Below, one piece after another: positions 7,782 to 14,112 of a stretch of 48,414 nucleotides of DNA. The DNA comes from Thermaurantimonas aggregans (GTDB lineage Bacteria; Bacteroidota; Bacteroidia; Flavobacteriales; Schleiferiaceae). How positions within the stretch are numbered: position 1 is the first letter of the stretch; the number at the start of each line of letters is the position of its first letter. The notes under the pieces were generated by a model. That model was not told where the DNA came from, ran no database searches, and saw nothing but the letters and a program-made list of their open reading frames with translations. The DNA is taken from positions 1-48,414 of the forward strand of contig NZ_BHZE01000022.1 in the NCBI RefSeq assembly GCF_003851885.1, written 5' to 3'. The position numbers and the translations under genes were made by a program.

Positions 7782-8650
7782 ACGGCTGATTTTTCCAAAA
7801 TATTTAAGTAATGAATGTGATAGTGAATAAGACCCTCAAGAGGTTTTTGAATGATGTTGTTGATTTTCAGATCAAGAGCATTAGCTACCTCTTGCAAATA
7901 TTGTCGGAAGTGATAAGCAACGGAGCCTACAAAGTTGATTTCAAGCGATCGAGCGTCTTTGAAACAAAGCACATGGGTCTTAAGAAAGAGTTCGAAGCCT
8001 TCCCTAACAATTTGCTGAAAGATCGGTTGATGAATATGCTTGTGCACAAATACGCTGAAACTTGCCAAAAACACATTGGCGTGAGGCTCGTTGTACACCC
8101 GACGAAAGATGTCGTCTTTAGTCATGTGATAGGTATTGTAGAAGTCGTCGGCTACCTCCTTTGGCAACTGCTTGTACAAATACATGGCCAGTAATTTTTT
8201 GCCGAGCCAGCTAGCACTGCCCTCATCGCCGAGAATGTAGGCTAAAGCAGGTACTTCTTCATATATCTTTTGGCCGTCGAAGTAGCAACTGTTTGACCCT
8301 GTGCCTATGATGCAGGCGATTTCAGGTTTTCCTGTAAAAGTGGCATAAGCAGCAGCTACCAGGTCGTGGTCTACATGTACGCGTGCATTTGGAAATACAC
8401 GTCTCAACCCAGTAGCAATGATTTCTTTGTAATAATCAGAAGAGCATCCGGCTCCATAGAAATACACCTTTGTGACTTTATCTCTTTGTTTTTGAATAGT
8501 TTCGAGTTTTAACATTTCGGTGTACACTACATCGGCTGAATGAAAAAAGGGATTGAAACCCATGTGTCTGATCCCTTCATACACAGAGCCGTCATCGTTG
8601 AGCAAAACGGCATCACACTTTGTAGAACCGCTTTCAGCCAAATAAATCAT
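7778..8650 (-). CDS. BadF/BadG-type ATPase, N-acetylglucosamine kinase-like
   Basis: The 290-aa protein of the ASKHA (actin/hexokinase) fold resembles the N-acetylglucosamine/glucosamine kinase-like family of Bacteroidota. The phosphate 1 motif is AESGSTKCDAVLL (residues 5-17), the phosphate 2 region is ACIIGTGSNSCYFDG, and the adenosine-side glycine segment is ILGDEGSASWLGKKLL. It is the first gene of the sugar operon, so it probably phosphorylates a hexose or amino sugar in the cytoplasm. In this context one candidate is the free glucose released by maltose phosphorylase, but specificity cannot be read from sequence. The start is supported by the glycine-rich motif directly after it. A TAnnTTTG-like box lies 35-42 bp upstream. 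Confidence 0.8.
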   Translation of the reverse strand: MIYLAESGSTKCDAVLLNDDGSVYEGIRHMGFNPFFHSADVVYTEMLKLETIQKQRDKVTKVYFYGAGCSSDYYKEIIATGLRRVFPNARVHVDHDLVAAAYATFTGKPEIACIIGTGSNSCYFDGQKIYEEVPALAYILGDEGSASWLGKKLLAMYLYKQLPKEVADDFYNTYHMTKDDIFRRVYNEPHANVFLASFSVFVHKHIHQPIFQQIVREGFELFLKTHVLCFKDARSLEINFVGSVAYHFRQYLQEVANALDLKINNIIQKPLEGLIHYHIHYLNILEKSAV

Positions 8651-8684
8651 GGATTAAGAGAATTTTAAGTAATATAATGGGTGT

Positions 8685-8692
8685 CAAAAATA
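8685..8692 (-). promoter_or_regulatory. Possible -7 promoter box for the sugar operon
   Basis: The minus strand reads TATTTTTG, matching the Bacteroidota -7 consensus TAnnTTTG, 35-42 bp before the kinase start. No good TTG at -33 spacing is visible, so this is a weak call. The rest of the 301-bp gap to the divergent mazG-like gene (8651-8951) is AT-rich and holds no recognisable gene. Confidence 0.35.
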
Positions 8693-8951
8693 CACTTAGC
8701 CAACTGAAAGAAAGGAAACATTTAGCAGGTTTTGAAGTGCAATAGTCCTTTAATACATGAAGCAATCCTTTGAATTTTGAGATTCAGCGGTTTAATCGGC
8801 CTGTATTTTTATTGAAATGCGCACATGAAAATGAACTTTTCGCAGTTAAACCCAATGTTGTAATATACTAAATCTCATGTATGGAAGGGAACGTACAAGT
8901 GTTTTGCATGAAGAGAAAGTATCTTTCACCCACTGAAAAGCTACCCAACAA

Positions 8952-9290
8952 ATGAGTGTAAAAAAACCCATTTCTCAATTACAAGAAATTGTAGATCATT
9001 GGATTAAAAATCACGGTGTGCGCTACTTCAACGAGTTGACCAATATGGCGCAACTCACAGAAGAAGTGGGTGAAGTGGCTCGTATTATAGCCCGTCGATA
9101 TGGTGAGCAGAGCGAAAAAGAATCGGACAAACAAAAAGACCTTGGCGAAGAGCTAGCCGATGTACTTTTTGTGGTACTTTGTCTAGCCAATCAGACCGGT
9201 ACCGATTTACAGGCTGCCTTTGATCGTCGAATGGACAAAAAGACTAAAAGAGACCATGATCGCCACCATTCTAATGAGAAATTGCGCTAA
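8952..9290 (+). CDS. MazG-like nucleotide pyrophosphohydrolase
   Basis: This 112-aa, all-alpha protein of the MazG/dUTPase superfamily hydrolyses (d)NTPs to monophosphates, probably for house-cleaning of non-canonical nucleotides. It has the metal-binding pattern of acidic residues over two helices: LTEEVGEVARII (Glu-x-x-Glu, about 36-41) and LGEELADVLFVVLCLA (Glu-x-x-Asp, about 63-67). A single domain with no fusion and a basic C-terminal tail matches small stand-alone members. Its 3' end overlaps the start of the next gene, suggesting coexpression. No clear promoter box was found. Confidence 0.85.
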   Translation: MSVKKPISQLQEIVDHWIKNHGVRYFNELTNMAQLTEEVGEVARIIARRYGEQSEKESDKQKDLGEELADVLFVVLCLANQTGTDLQAAFDRRMDKKTKRDHDRHHSNEKLR

Positions 9291-9711
9291 AATTATTGGT
9301 TTACTGCTGGGATGCGTTTTGAGCGTTTCTTCTTATGCTCAGATTAAAGGCGAGGTGCAGGCCCTGCATACGGTTAAATTCCGTTGGATGATCGAGCGCA
9401 ATCTCGACTCTCTGTCCCTGCTTCTGCATCCCAAGCTTCAATATATCCACTCCAACGGTTGGATAGAATCGCGCGACGAAGTGCTCGACAATATTCGATC
9501 CGGAAAGCTGATTTACAGACAAGTAGATATTAAATCGACTTCTGTGCATCAGAGAGGTAAAAATGCAATAGTCAAAGGTGAGGGCACCTTTCACGTAACC
9601 TTAGACGGAAAAGACCTTTCTATACCACTCAGCTACGAAGAAAACTACCTGAAATCTCGCAAAGGTTGGCAGCTCATCTACCGAAAATCGCAGCGCATAT
9701 CCACTCAGTGA
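9274..9711 (+). CDS. Small exported NTF2-like (DUF4440-type) protein
   Basis: From the ATG at 9274 the protein (145 aa) opens with a clear signal peptide (MRNCAKIIGLLLGCVLSVS, cleavage after SYA). The mature part resembles the SnoaL/NTF2 cone fold of DUF4440 proteins: a helix with a DSLSLLLHPKLQYIHSNG strand, a RDEVLDNIRSGKL helix and a C-terminal KSRKGWQLIYRKSQRIS strand. The function of this family is generally unknown; some members are enzymes and others bind small ligands. Upstream in-frame starts (9220, 9256) would put charged residues before the signal and run deeper into mazG, so 9274 is preferred. It overlaps mazG by 17 bp and converges with the ABC gene by 7 bp. Confidence 0.7.
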   Translation: MRNCAKIIGLLLGCVLSVSSYAQIKGEVQALHTVKFRWMIERNLDSLSLLLHPKLQYIHSNGWIESRDEVLDNIRSGKLIYRQVDIKSTSVHQRGKNAIVKGEGTFHVTLDGKDLSIPLSYEENYLKSRKGWQLIYRKSQRISTQ

Positions 9712-10676
9712 TTCTGTAGAGCCACCTTCCAGCGCTCTTTGGGCGCAAAGTGGTTGTGAGGATAATAGACATAAAGCAAATACCCGTCAGCCTCGATAAG
9801 CACCATGTAATACATTCCTAAATATTCAGCCCGCATCACTCTGCAAGGTATTCCATGTGTGCGACTAAGGATGAGTTTATGTGGTCTTAATACCACGTTT
9901 TCAGAATCTTGTGCATCTATTCGATAGCCAAAATTCTTAGTTAACCACTGTACCGGCACCAGATTGTAATGCCCGAGCAAGCCGGCCACATATTCATTAG
10001 CAGGTGACTCATACACTTCTCTCGGCGAGCCTATCTGAACGATTTTTCCATTGTAAAGTACACTGATGGAATCAGCTAATTGAAGTGCCTCACTACCCTC
10101 GTGCGTAGAGATGATTAAAGTCTTATACCCGCGAAGCCATTGAATGATGTCTTTAATGTTTTCAGCATTTTTAAAGTCCTGGTTGCTCAGCGGCTCATCC
10201 ATTAAAAGCACTTGAGGTCGCTTGGCCAGTGCAGCAGCAAAAGCCACCCGCTGTTTTTGTCCGCCTGATATATCAACCGCTCTGCGCTCGAGTATTTCTG
10301 AGATGTCCAGCTTTAAAGCCACATCGCGAATGATGTCCTCTTCTTCCTGCGGACCGTATCCGTGCAAACGCCGGCGGATGTTTTCTTTTACTGTACTGTA
10401 AGGCAACAAGTCAAACTCTTGATTCAAAAATGCCACATGCCTAAAGCCGGGTATAGGTGACTCTTCCAGCTGTTTCCACACCTCTCCATTGCTTTCAATG
10501 GCACCTTGCTCGGGCAGAAGTTCGCCTGCAATCAGCTTCAGGAGGGTTGACTTTCCGCTACCGCTTTTTCCCAACACTACATGAGTCTTCTTGCTTTCAA
10601 AATGGGCTGATAAGTTTTCAAAAATCTTTTGCCTGGCATTGTATCCAAACGTTATCTCCCGCAAAGTGACGTCCAT
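9705..10676 (-). CDS. ABC transporter ATP-binding protein with TOBE-like C-terminus
   Basis: With the start at 10676 this is a 323-aa ABC ATPase. Walker A is GKSGSGKST (36-44), the signature is ISGGQKQR (136-143), Walker B is LLMDEP (157-162), and the switch histidine is in ISTHEG. After the ATPase core the protein continues with YVAGLLGHYNLVPV and VVLRPHKLILS, resembling the TOBE region of PotA/CysA/FbpC-type importers. No permease or binding protein is nearby, so the substrate is unknown. A longer frame to 10826 exists, but its 50 extra residues are lysine-rich, unlike the family, and overlie the promoter of the divergent tRNA gene, so the inner ATG is chosen. Confidence 0.85.
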   Translation of the reverse strand: MDVTLREITFGYNARQKIFENLSAHFESKKTHVVLGKSGSGKSTLLKLIAGELLPEQGAIESNGEVWKQLEESPIPGFRHVAFLNQEFDLLPYSTVKENIRRRLHGYGPQEEEDIIRDVALKLDISEILERRAVDISGGQKQRVAFAAALAKRPQVLLMDEPLSNQDFKNAENIKDIIQWLRGYKTLIISTHEGSEALQLADSISVLYNGKIVQIGSPREVYESPANEYVAGLLGHYNLVPVQWLTKNFGYRIDAQDSENVVLRPHKLILSRTHGIPCRVMRAEYLGMYYMVLIEADGYLLYVYYPHNHFAPKERWKVALQNH

Positions 10677-10779
10677 TCGAGTATTTTGAACAAATGTGGT
10701 TGTTAAAGTTTCAAAAGAAATATCCTTTTTATCAAAACTGCTTTTTATTTTTTTTGAACAAATTTTTTTCAAAAAAGAC

Positions 10780-10811
10780 TTGCTTAATTGAAAACAGCGC
10801 CTATACATTTG
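10780..10811 (+). promoter_or_regulatory. Promoter of tRNA-Asn (-33 TTG, -7 TACATTTG)
   Basis: TTG at 10780-10782 and TACATTTG at 10804-10811 are 21 bases apart, matching the Bacteroidota consensus TTTG/TAnnTTTG. The -7 box ends 22 bp before the mature tRNA 5' end, leaving a short 5' leader. Confidence 0.7.
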
Positions 10812-10833
10812 CAGCCCAAAATTCAAAAAACAA

Positions 10834-10907
10834 TCCTCCTTAGCTCAGTTGGTTAGAGCACCTGACTGTTAATCAGGGGGTCCCAGGTTCAAGCCCTGGA
10901 GGGGGAG
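10834..10907 (+). tRNA. tRNA-Asn (anticodon GTT)
   Basis: The 74-nt cloverleaf has acceptor stem TCCTCCT paired with AGGGGGA, a D-arm with AGCTCAGTTGGTTAGAGC, an anticodon stem CTGAC(T)GTT(AA)TCAG with GTT in the loop, and a T-arm CCAGG-TTCAAGC-CCTGG. The discriminator base is G and CCA is not encoded. It stands alone, between its own promoter and its own terminator. Confidence 0.97.
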
Positions 10908-10915
10908 CAACGAGT

Positions 10916-10949
10916 AAAAAAGCCGTGGCACGATGCCGCGGCTTTTTTG
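10916..10949 (+). terminator. Rho-independent terminator of tRNA-Asn
   Basis: AAAAAAGCCG(T)GGCA pairs with TGCCGCGGCTTTTTT around a CGA loop, followed by T-rich sequence. It begins 9 bp after the tRNA. Confidence 0.9.
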
Positions 10950-11291
10950 TCATTGTCAGTTGCAAAACTGCATTATTTCAGACAGAATACATCGATATAC
11001 CTGATGTAGACCAGATAGAAGCTCTTTCGTAGGTACTTCGATCTTAAATTTTTGCTTTTGGCCTCCTGATAGCTAAACATCCCCATCATCTGTAGTAATT
11101 CAGCGCTTTACAAAAGTCATCTGAAGAGAACGCCTTATACGAACTGCTTTTCAAAAGGTCTGTGATCTAGGGAGCTACTTTCACTTCAAAGACAATACTT
11201 AATTAAACCAAAAAATAACATTTAGCAATCTTATTTAGAATTTCTCTAAATACATTTGCCTTATCTAAATTTATTCTAAATAAAAATAAGA
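10950..11291. other. Intergenic region upstream of the TonB-dependent receptor
   Basis: This 342-bp region has no gene I can support. Short minus-strand open pieces near 10970-11160 (one reads KFKIEVPTKELLSGL before a stop) may be remnants of a lost gene but change frame within 100 bp and cannot be assigned. Bases 11200-11291 are AT-rich and hold the receptor promoter and palindrome listed separately. Confidence 0.5.
11233..11258 (+). promoter_or_regulatory. Palindromic operator and -7 box of the FecA-like receptor
   Basis: TTTAGA at 11234-11239 and TCTAAA at 11245-11250 form a perfect inverted repeat with a 5-base spacer, extended by one pair (A at 11233, T at 11251). It abuts and shares a base with TACATTTG at 11251-11258, a good -7 element, so a bound protein would block the promoter. 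Two more TCTAAA half-sites follow in direct orientation at 11264 and 11275. A palindrome of the same geometry lies before the gene at 24325. A Fur- or DtxR-type metal regulator is inferred from the target gene. Confidence 0.65.
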
Positions 11292-13514
11292 ATGAAAAAT
11301 ACCTACTTGTTTGGAATTTTGGTTTGTAGCCTAAATCTGATTGCCGATCCAGATACCACCCTCCTCAACGAAGTAACCATCATCGGTAGCCGAATGGAAC
11401 GCATTACTGGATCAGGCGAGCAAATTTCGGCCGAGAGATTGCTACGGCTCAATCAACCTGACTTCACAAAGGTTTTGCGACTGGTACCTGGAGTAAACAT
11501 CCGCGATGAAGAAGGATTTGGCCTTAGGCCAAACATTGGAATGAGAGGCACCAGCGTCGACCGCAGCCGAAAAATTACCTTAATGGAAGATGGCATTCTT
11601 ATAGCTCCTGCTCCATATGCTGATCCACCAGCTTATTACTTTCCCACCTTTATGCGCATGGAAGGAGTAGAAGTACTCAAAGGCAGCAGCCAAATCAAAT
11701 ACGGGCCCTACACCATTGGCGGTGCTATCAATCTCTTGTCAACCTCCATTCCTGACCGGTTTAAAGCCAGCCTGTCAGCAGCTTATGGTACTTTTAATAC
11801 TAGTCAGCTTCGGATAACAGCCGGTGATACCAAAGGAAATTTTTCCTATGTCTTCGACGCAGGTCGCTGGGCTACTGATGGGTTTCGCCAGCTTGACAAT
11901 GGTGGCAACACCGGTTTCGAACGTCGCGATTTCATGGGAAAAATTCGCTATGAAACTCCTTCAAATGCAAAAATCAAACAGTCGATCATGCTGAAATTTA
12001 TGGCTATGACTGAAAACAGCAATGAAACCTATCAAGGCCTCACTTTTCAGGATTGGCAGTCAAATCCCTTACGCCGTTATGCATCGTCGCAACTCGACAA
12101 GCTCGATATGAACCATCAACACATCTCACTGCATTACGCCATTCAACCCCATAAAGATCTGATAATCACAACTCAAATCTACCAAAATAACACCTTTCGT
12201 ATCTGGAACAGAGCAGCCAGTGCCGGAGGCCAGTCGGTATTGAACATCATCAATAATCAATCAAACTTCACAACCCCTTACCAAATTCTCACCGGCCTGG
12301 CCGACGGCCAAATTCAGTATCAGAGTGCTCCCCGCACCTACCTTTCCAATGGCATTCAATCACAGGCCAAGTATTTCTTTAATTTCGGACAAGTAAAAAA
12401 CACCTTCTCCGCAGCTATTCGCTATCATATCGATGAATCAGATAGACGAAACACCCGCTCAATCTATCAAATGACCGAAGGAAAACTCATCCTCACCCAG
12501 GCTGGCATCTCGGGCAATGCAGAAAATCAAATTCGCAAAGCAGAAGCACTCTCCGGTTTTGTAAACTACGATGCCGAATTTGGCCGACTACTCCTATCTG
12601 CAGGTGTCCGCATTGAAGATGTAACACTCCAAGTACTCGACTACGGTACACAAGACAATGCCCGCACTGGAGCAAATCTCAAAACTGCCTCCAATTCCCT
12701 TACTGTCCTTCTGCCCGGAGTGGGCTTTAATTACCAGACACACTCCGGAAGCCACCTCTTTGGCGGCATTTACAAAGGCTTCTCACCTCCTGGCCCACCC
12801 AGATTAGACTCCATTCGCCAGGCCGAAGCCGAAACAGCCTTTAACTATGAACTGGGATACCGCATCTCCAAAGATCAGTTTCAGTTTGTAGCTACCGTTT
12901 TTTACAACGACTACATCAATATTCTGGGATCCGATGCAGCCTCTACCGGAGGTATGGGTACAGGCAACATGTACAACGCAGGCCGTGCTACCACCCTTGG
13001 CTTTGAATTTACCGCTGAGTCTGATCTTCTTCATCTCCTCCAATATAATTCATCCTTCCAGCTGCCTCTTCGAATTGCCTACACATACAGCGACTCGCGC
13101 TTCCGCGAGACTTTCATCAACGCCGGAGGAGACTGGGGCACAGGACAGATCAACGCTGGCGATCTGATCCCCTTCATCAATCCCCATATCCTCACCGCTA
13201 CACTAGGGCTCGACCGCCTTGATCGCTGGAATTTTACCCTCATTGCCCGCTATACCTCTGCCATGCGTGTACGTCCGGGCCAGGGCGCGCTCATCTTCCC
13301 CGATCAGGTCACCGATCTCAGCCAGATGAATGCTGTGCGCAGCAACTGGTTTTTCGACCTCTCAGGCAACTACCATCTAACACCCAAGGTGGCCCTTACA
13401 GCATTGATCAACAACTTATTCAATAACTTAGCCATCGTCTCTAACCTGCCCCAAGGGGTGCGTACCGGCATGCCCTTCAGCGTACTGGCCGGTGTACGTT
13501 TTCAAATCCAGTAA
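11292..13514 (+). CDS. TonB-dependent outer-membrane receptor, FecA-like
   Basis: The 740-aa outer-membrane barrel imports a ferric siderophore or ferric citrate-type ligand using TonB energy. A short signal peptide (MKNTYLFGILVCSLNLIA) is followed directly by the TonB-box region (TTLLNEVTIIGSR), with no carboxypeptidase-like extension. The plug domain spans about 45-150 with NIGMRGTSVDRSRKITLMED and VEVLKGSSQIKYGPYTIGG, close to the FecA group. The rest is beta-barrel, ending in VLAGVRFQIQ. No FecI/FecR-type regulators are adjacent and no N-terminal signalling domain is present. Transcription probably depends on iron through the upstream palindrome. A terminator and a GC-rich 3' element follow. 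Confidence 0.9.
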   Translation: MKNTYLFGILVCSLNLIADPDTTLLNEVTIIGSRMERITGSGEQISAERLLRLNQPDFTKVLRLVPGVNIRDEEGFGLRPNIGMRGTSVDRSRKITLMEDGILIAPAPYADPPAYYFPTFMRMEGVEVLKGSSQIKYGPYTIGGAINLLSTSIPDRFKASLSAAYGTFNTSQLRITAGDTKGNFSYVFDAGRWATDGFRQLDNGGNTGFERRDFMGKIRYETPSNAKIKQSIMLKFMAMTENSNETYQGLTFQDWQSNPLRRYASSQLDKLDMNHQHISLHYAIQPHKDLIITTQIYQNNTFRIWNRAASAGGQSVLNIINNQSNFTTPYQILTGLADGQIQYQSAPRTYLSNGIQSQAKYFFNFGQVKNTFSAAIRYHIDESDRRNTRSIYQMTEGKLILTQAGISGNAENQIRKAEALSGFVNYDAEFGRLLLSAGVRIEDVTLQVLDYGTQDNARTGANLKTASNSLTVLLPGVGFNYQTHSGSHLFGGIYKGFSPPGPPRLDSIRQAEAETAFNYELGYRISKDQFQFVATVFYNDYINILGSDAASTGGMGTGNMYNAGRATTLGFEFTAESDLLHLLQYNSSFQLPLRIAYTYSDSRFRETFINAGGDWGTGQINAGDLIPFINPHILTATLGLDRLDRWNFTLIARYTSAMRVRPGQGALIFPDQVTDLSQMNAVRSNWFFDLSGNYHLTPKVALTALINNLFNNLAIVSNLPQGVRTGMPFSVLAGVRFQIQ

Positions 13515-13535
13515 AGCGCTTCTTCATTGCAATCA

Positions 13536-13567
13536 AAAGGGGGCTGCAGTGCCCCCTTTAATTTTTT
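13536..13567 (+). terminator. Rho-independent terminator of the TonB-dependent receptor gene
   Basis: AAAGGGGGC (13536-13544) pairs with GCCCCCTTT (13551-13559) around TGCAGT, followed by AATTTTTT. It is 21 bp after the stop codon. Confidence 0.9.
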
Positions 13568-13599
13568 CGATGAATCTGTTTTTTTTTTTTTTTTTTTTA

Positions 13600-13850
13600 G
13601 GGCGTGCCCTTCGCAGCACGCCCTGGCGGGCAGCTGCTCAGGTCGGGCTAGTGGCTCATACTCGCCTTGCAGGTGGGGGTGGTACATTTTATTTGTCTAG
13701 TCCCAGCTACAGCCGGCTTCTCAAGGGCTGCGTTGTCTGCCCTGGCGGGCCAGCCAGCCTCTCCCTTTGTACCACAAGCCCCACCTGCTGCGGCTCATAT
13801 CCGCCACTATCCCTCACGCAACAGCAGCCTTCGGCTGCTATTGTTTCCAA
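13600..13850 (+). repeat. GC-rich structured 3' element (copy 2)
   Basis: It begins directly after a 20-base T tract (13579-13598) with GGGCGTGC pairing with GCACGCCC (13600-13607 and 13616-13623). It shares blocks with copy 3: GGGCGTGCCC, GGTCGGGCT, GGGCTGCGTTGTCTGCCC, CAGCCAGCCTC, GCTCATATCCGC and ATCCCTCACGCA. TGCCC-tggc-GGGCCA forms a hairpin in the same place as in copy 3. TGCGT (13729-13733) can pair with ACGCA (13816-13820) to close the module. It ends in a strong hairpin, AACAGCAGCC-TTC-GGCTGCTATTGTT. Open frames crossing it have atypical composition (Ser/Pro/Cys-rich) and are not called genes. From memory, elements of this style are widespread in Bacteroidota intergenic DNA. Confidence 0.75.
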
Positions 13851-13878
13851 TGAATTCTAAATGTTTTTACACCGACCT

Positions 13879-14097
13879 TCAATCCTTCACCTCTTCATAG
13901 TCCACATAATCCCCCACATTTTTATTCGACTGCCTCAACTGATTGGGGTCGTATATGATCTTAATTCTCTCTGAGGATGAATTCGTAGAGCTCGAAGACG
14001 ACTTTTTGTTGTAGCCCTCCATAAAGGGCCCCACAAAATATTTGTACACCACTATGATTAAGTAGGTTAAAACAAGTAAGGACAGAAAAAAACGCAT
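13879..14097 (-). CDS. Small membrane protein, DUF4834-like
   Basis: The 72-aa protein has one N-terminal membrane helix (FFLSLLVLTYLIIVVYKYFV, about 3-22), then a short FMEGYNKK segment, a serine-rich linker and an acidic tail ending GDYVDYEEVKD. This layout matches the small DUF4834 membrane proteins of Bacteroidota, whose function is not known. It lies 15 bp downstream of carB on the same strand (carB reads first). No catalytic motif is visible. Confidence 0.65.
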   Translation of the reverse strand: MRFFLSLLVLTYLIIVVYKYFVGPFMEGYNKKSSSSSTNSSSERIKIIYDPNQLRQSNKNVGDYVDYEEVKD

Positions 14098-14112
14098 TGA
14101 TCTGCAAATTAA

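Noticed and set aside
10677-10826. 50-codon N-terminal extension of the ABC ATPase
   Set aside because: The extra residues are lysine- and serine-rich, precede the normal family start, and overlie the promoter of the divergent tRNA gene.
13492-13900. Open reading frames of 61-122 codons across the 3' element after the TonB receptor
   Set aside because: They run through a T homopolymer, hairpins and blocks shared with other loci. Their predicted proteins are rich in Ser, Pro and Cys and match no family, and no frame is kept between copies.
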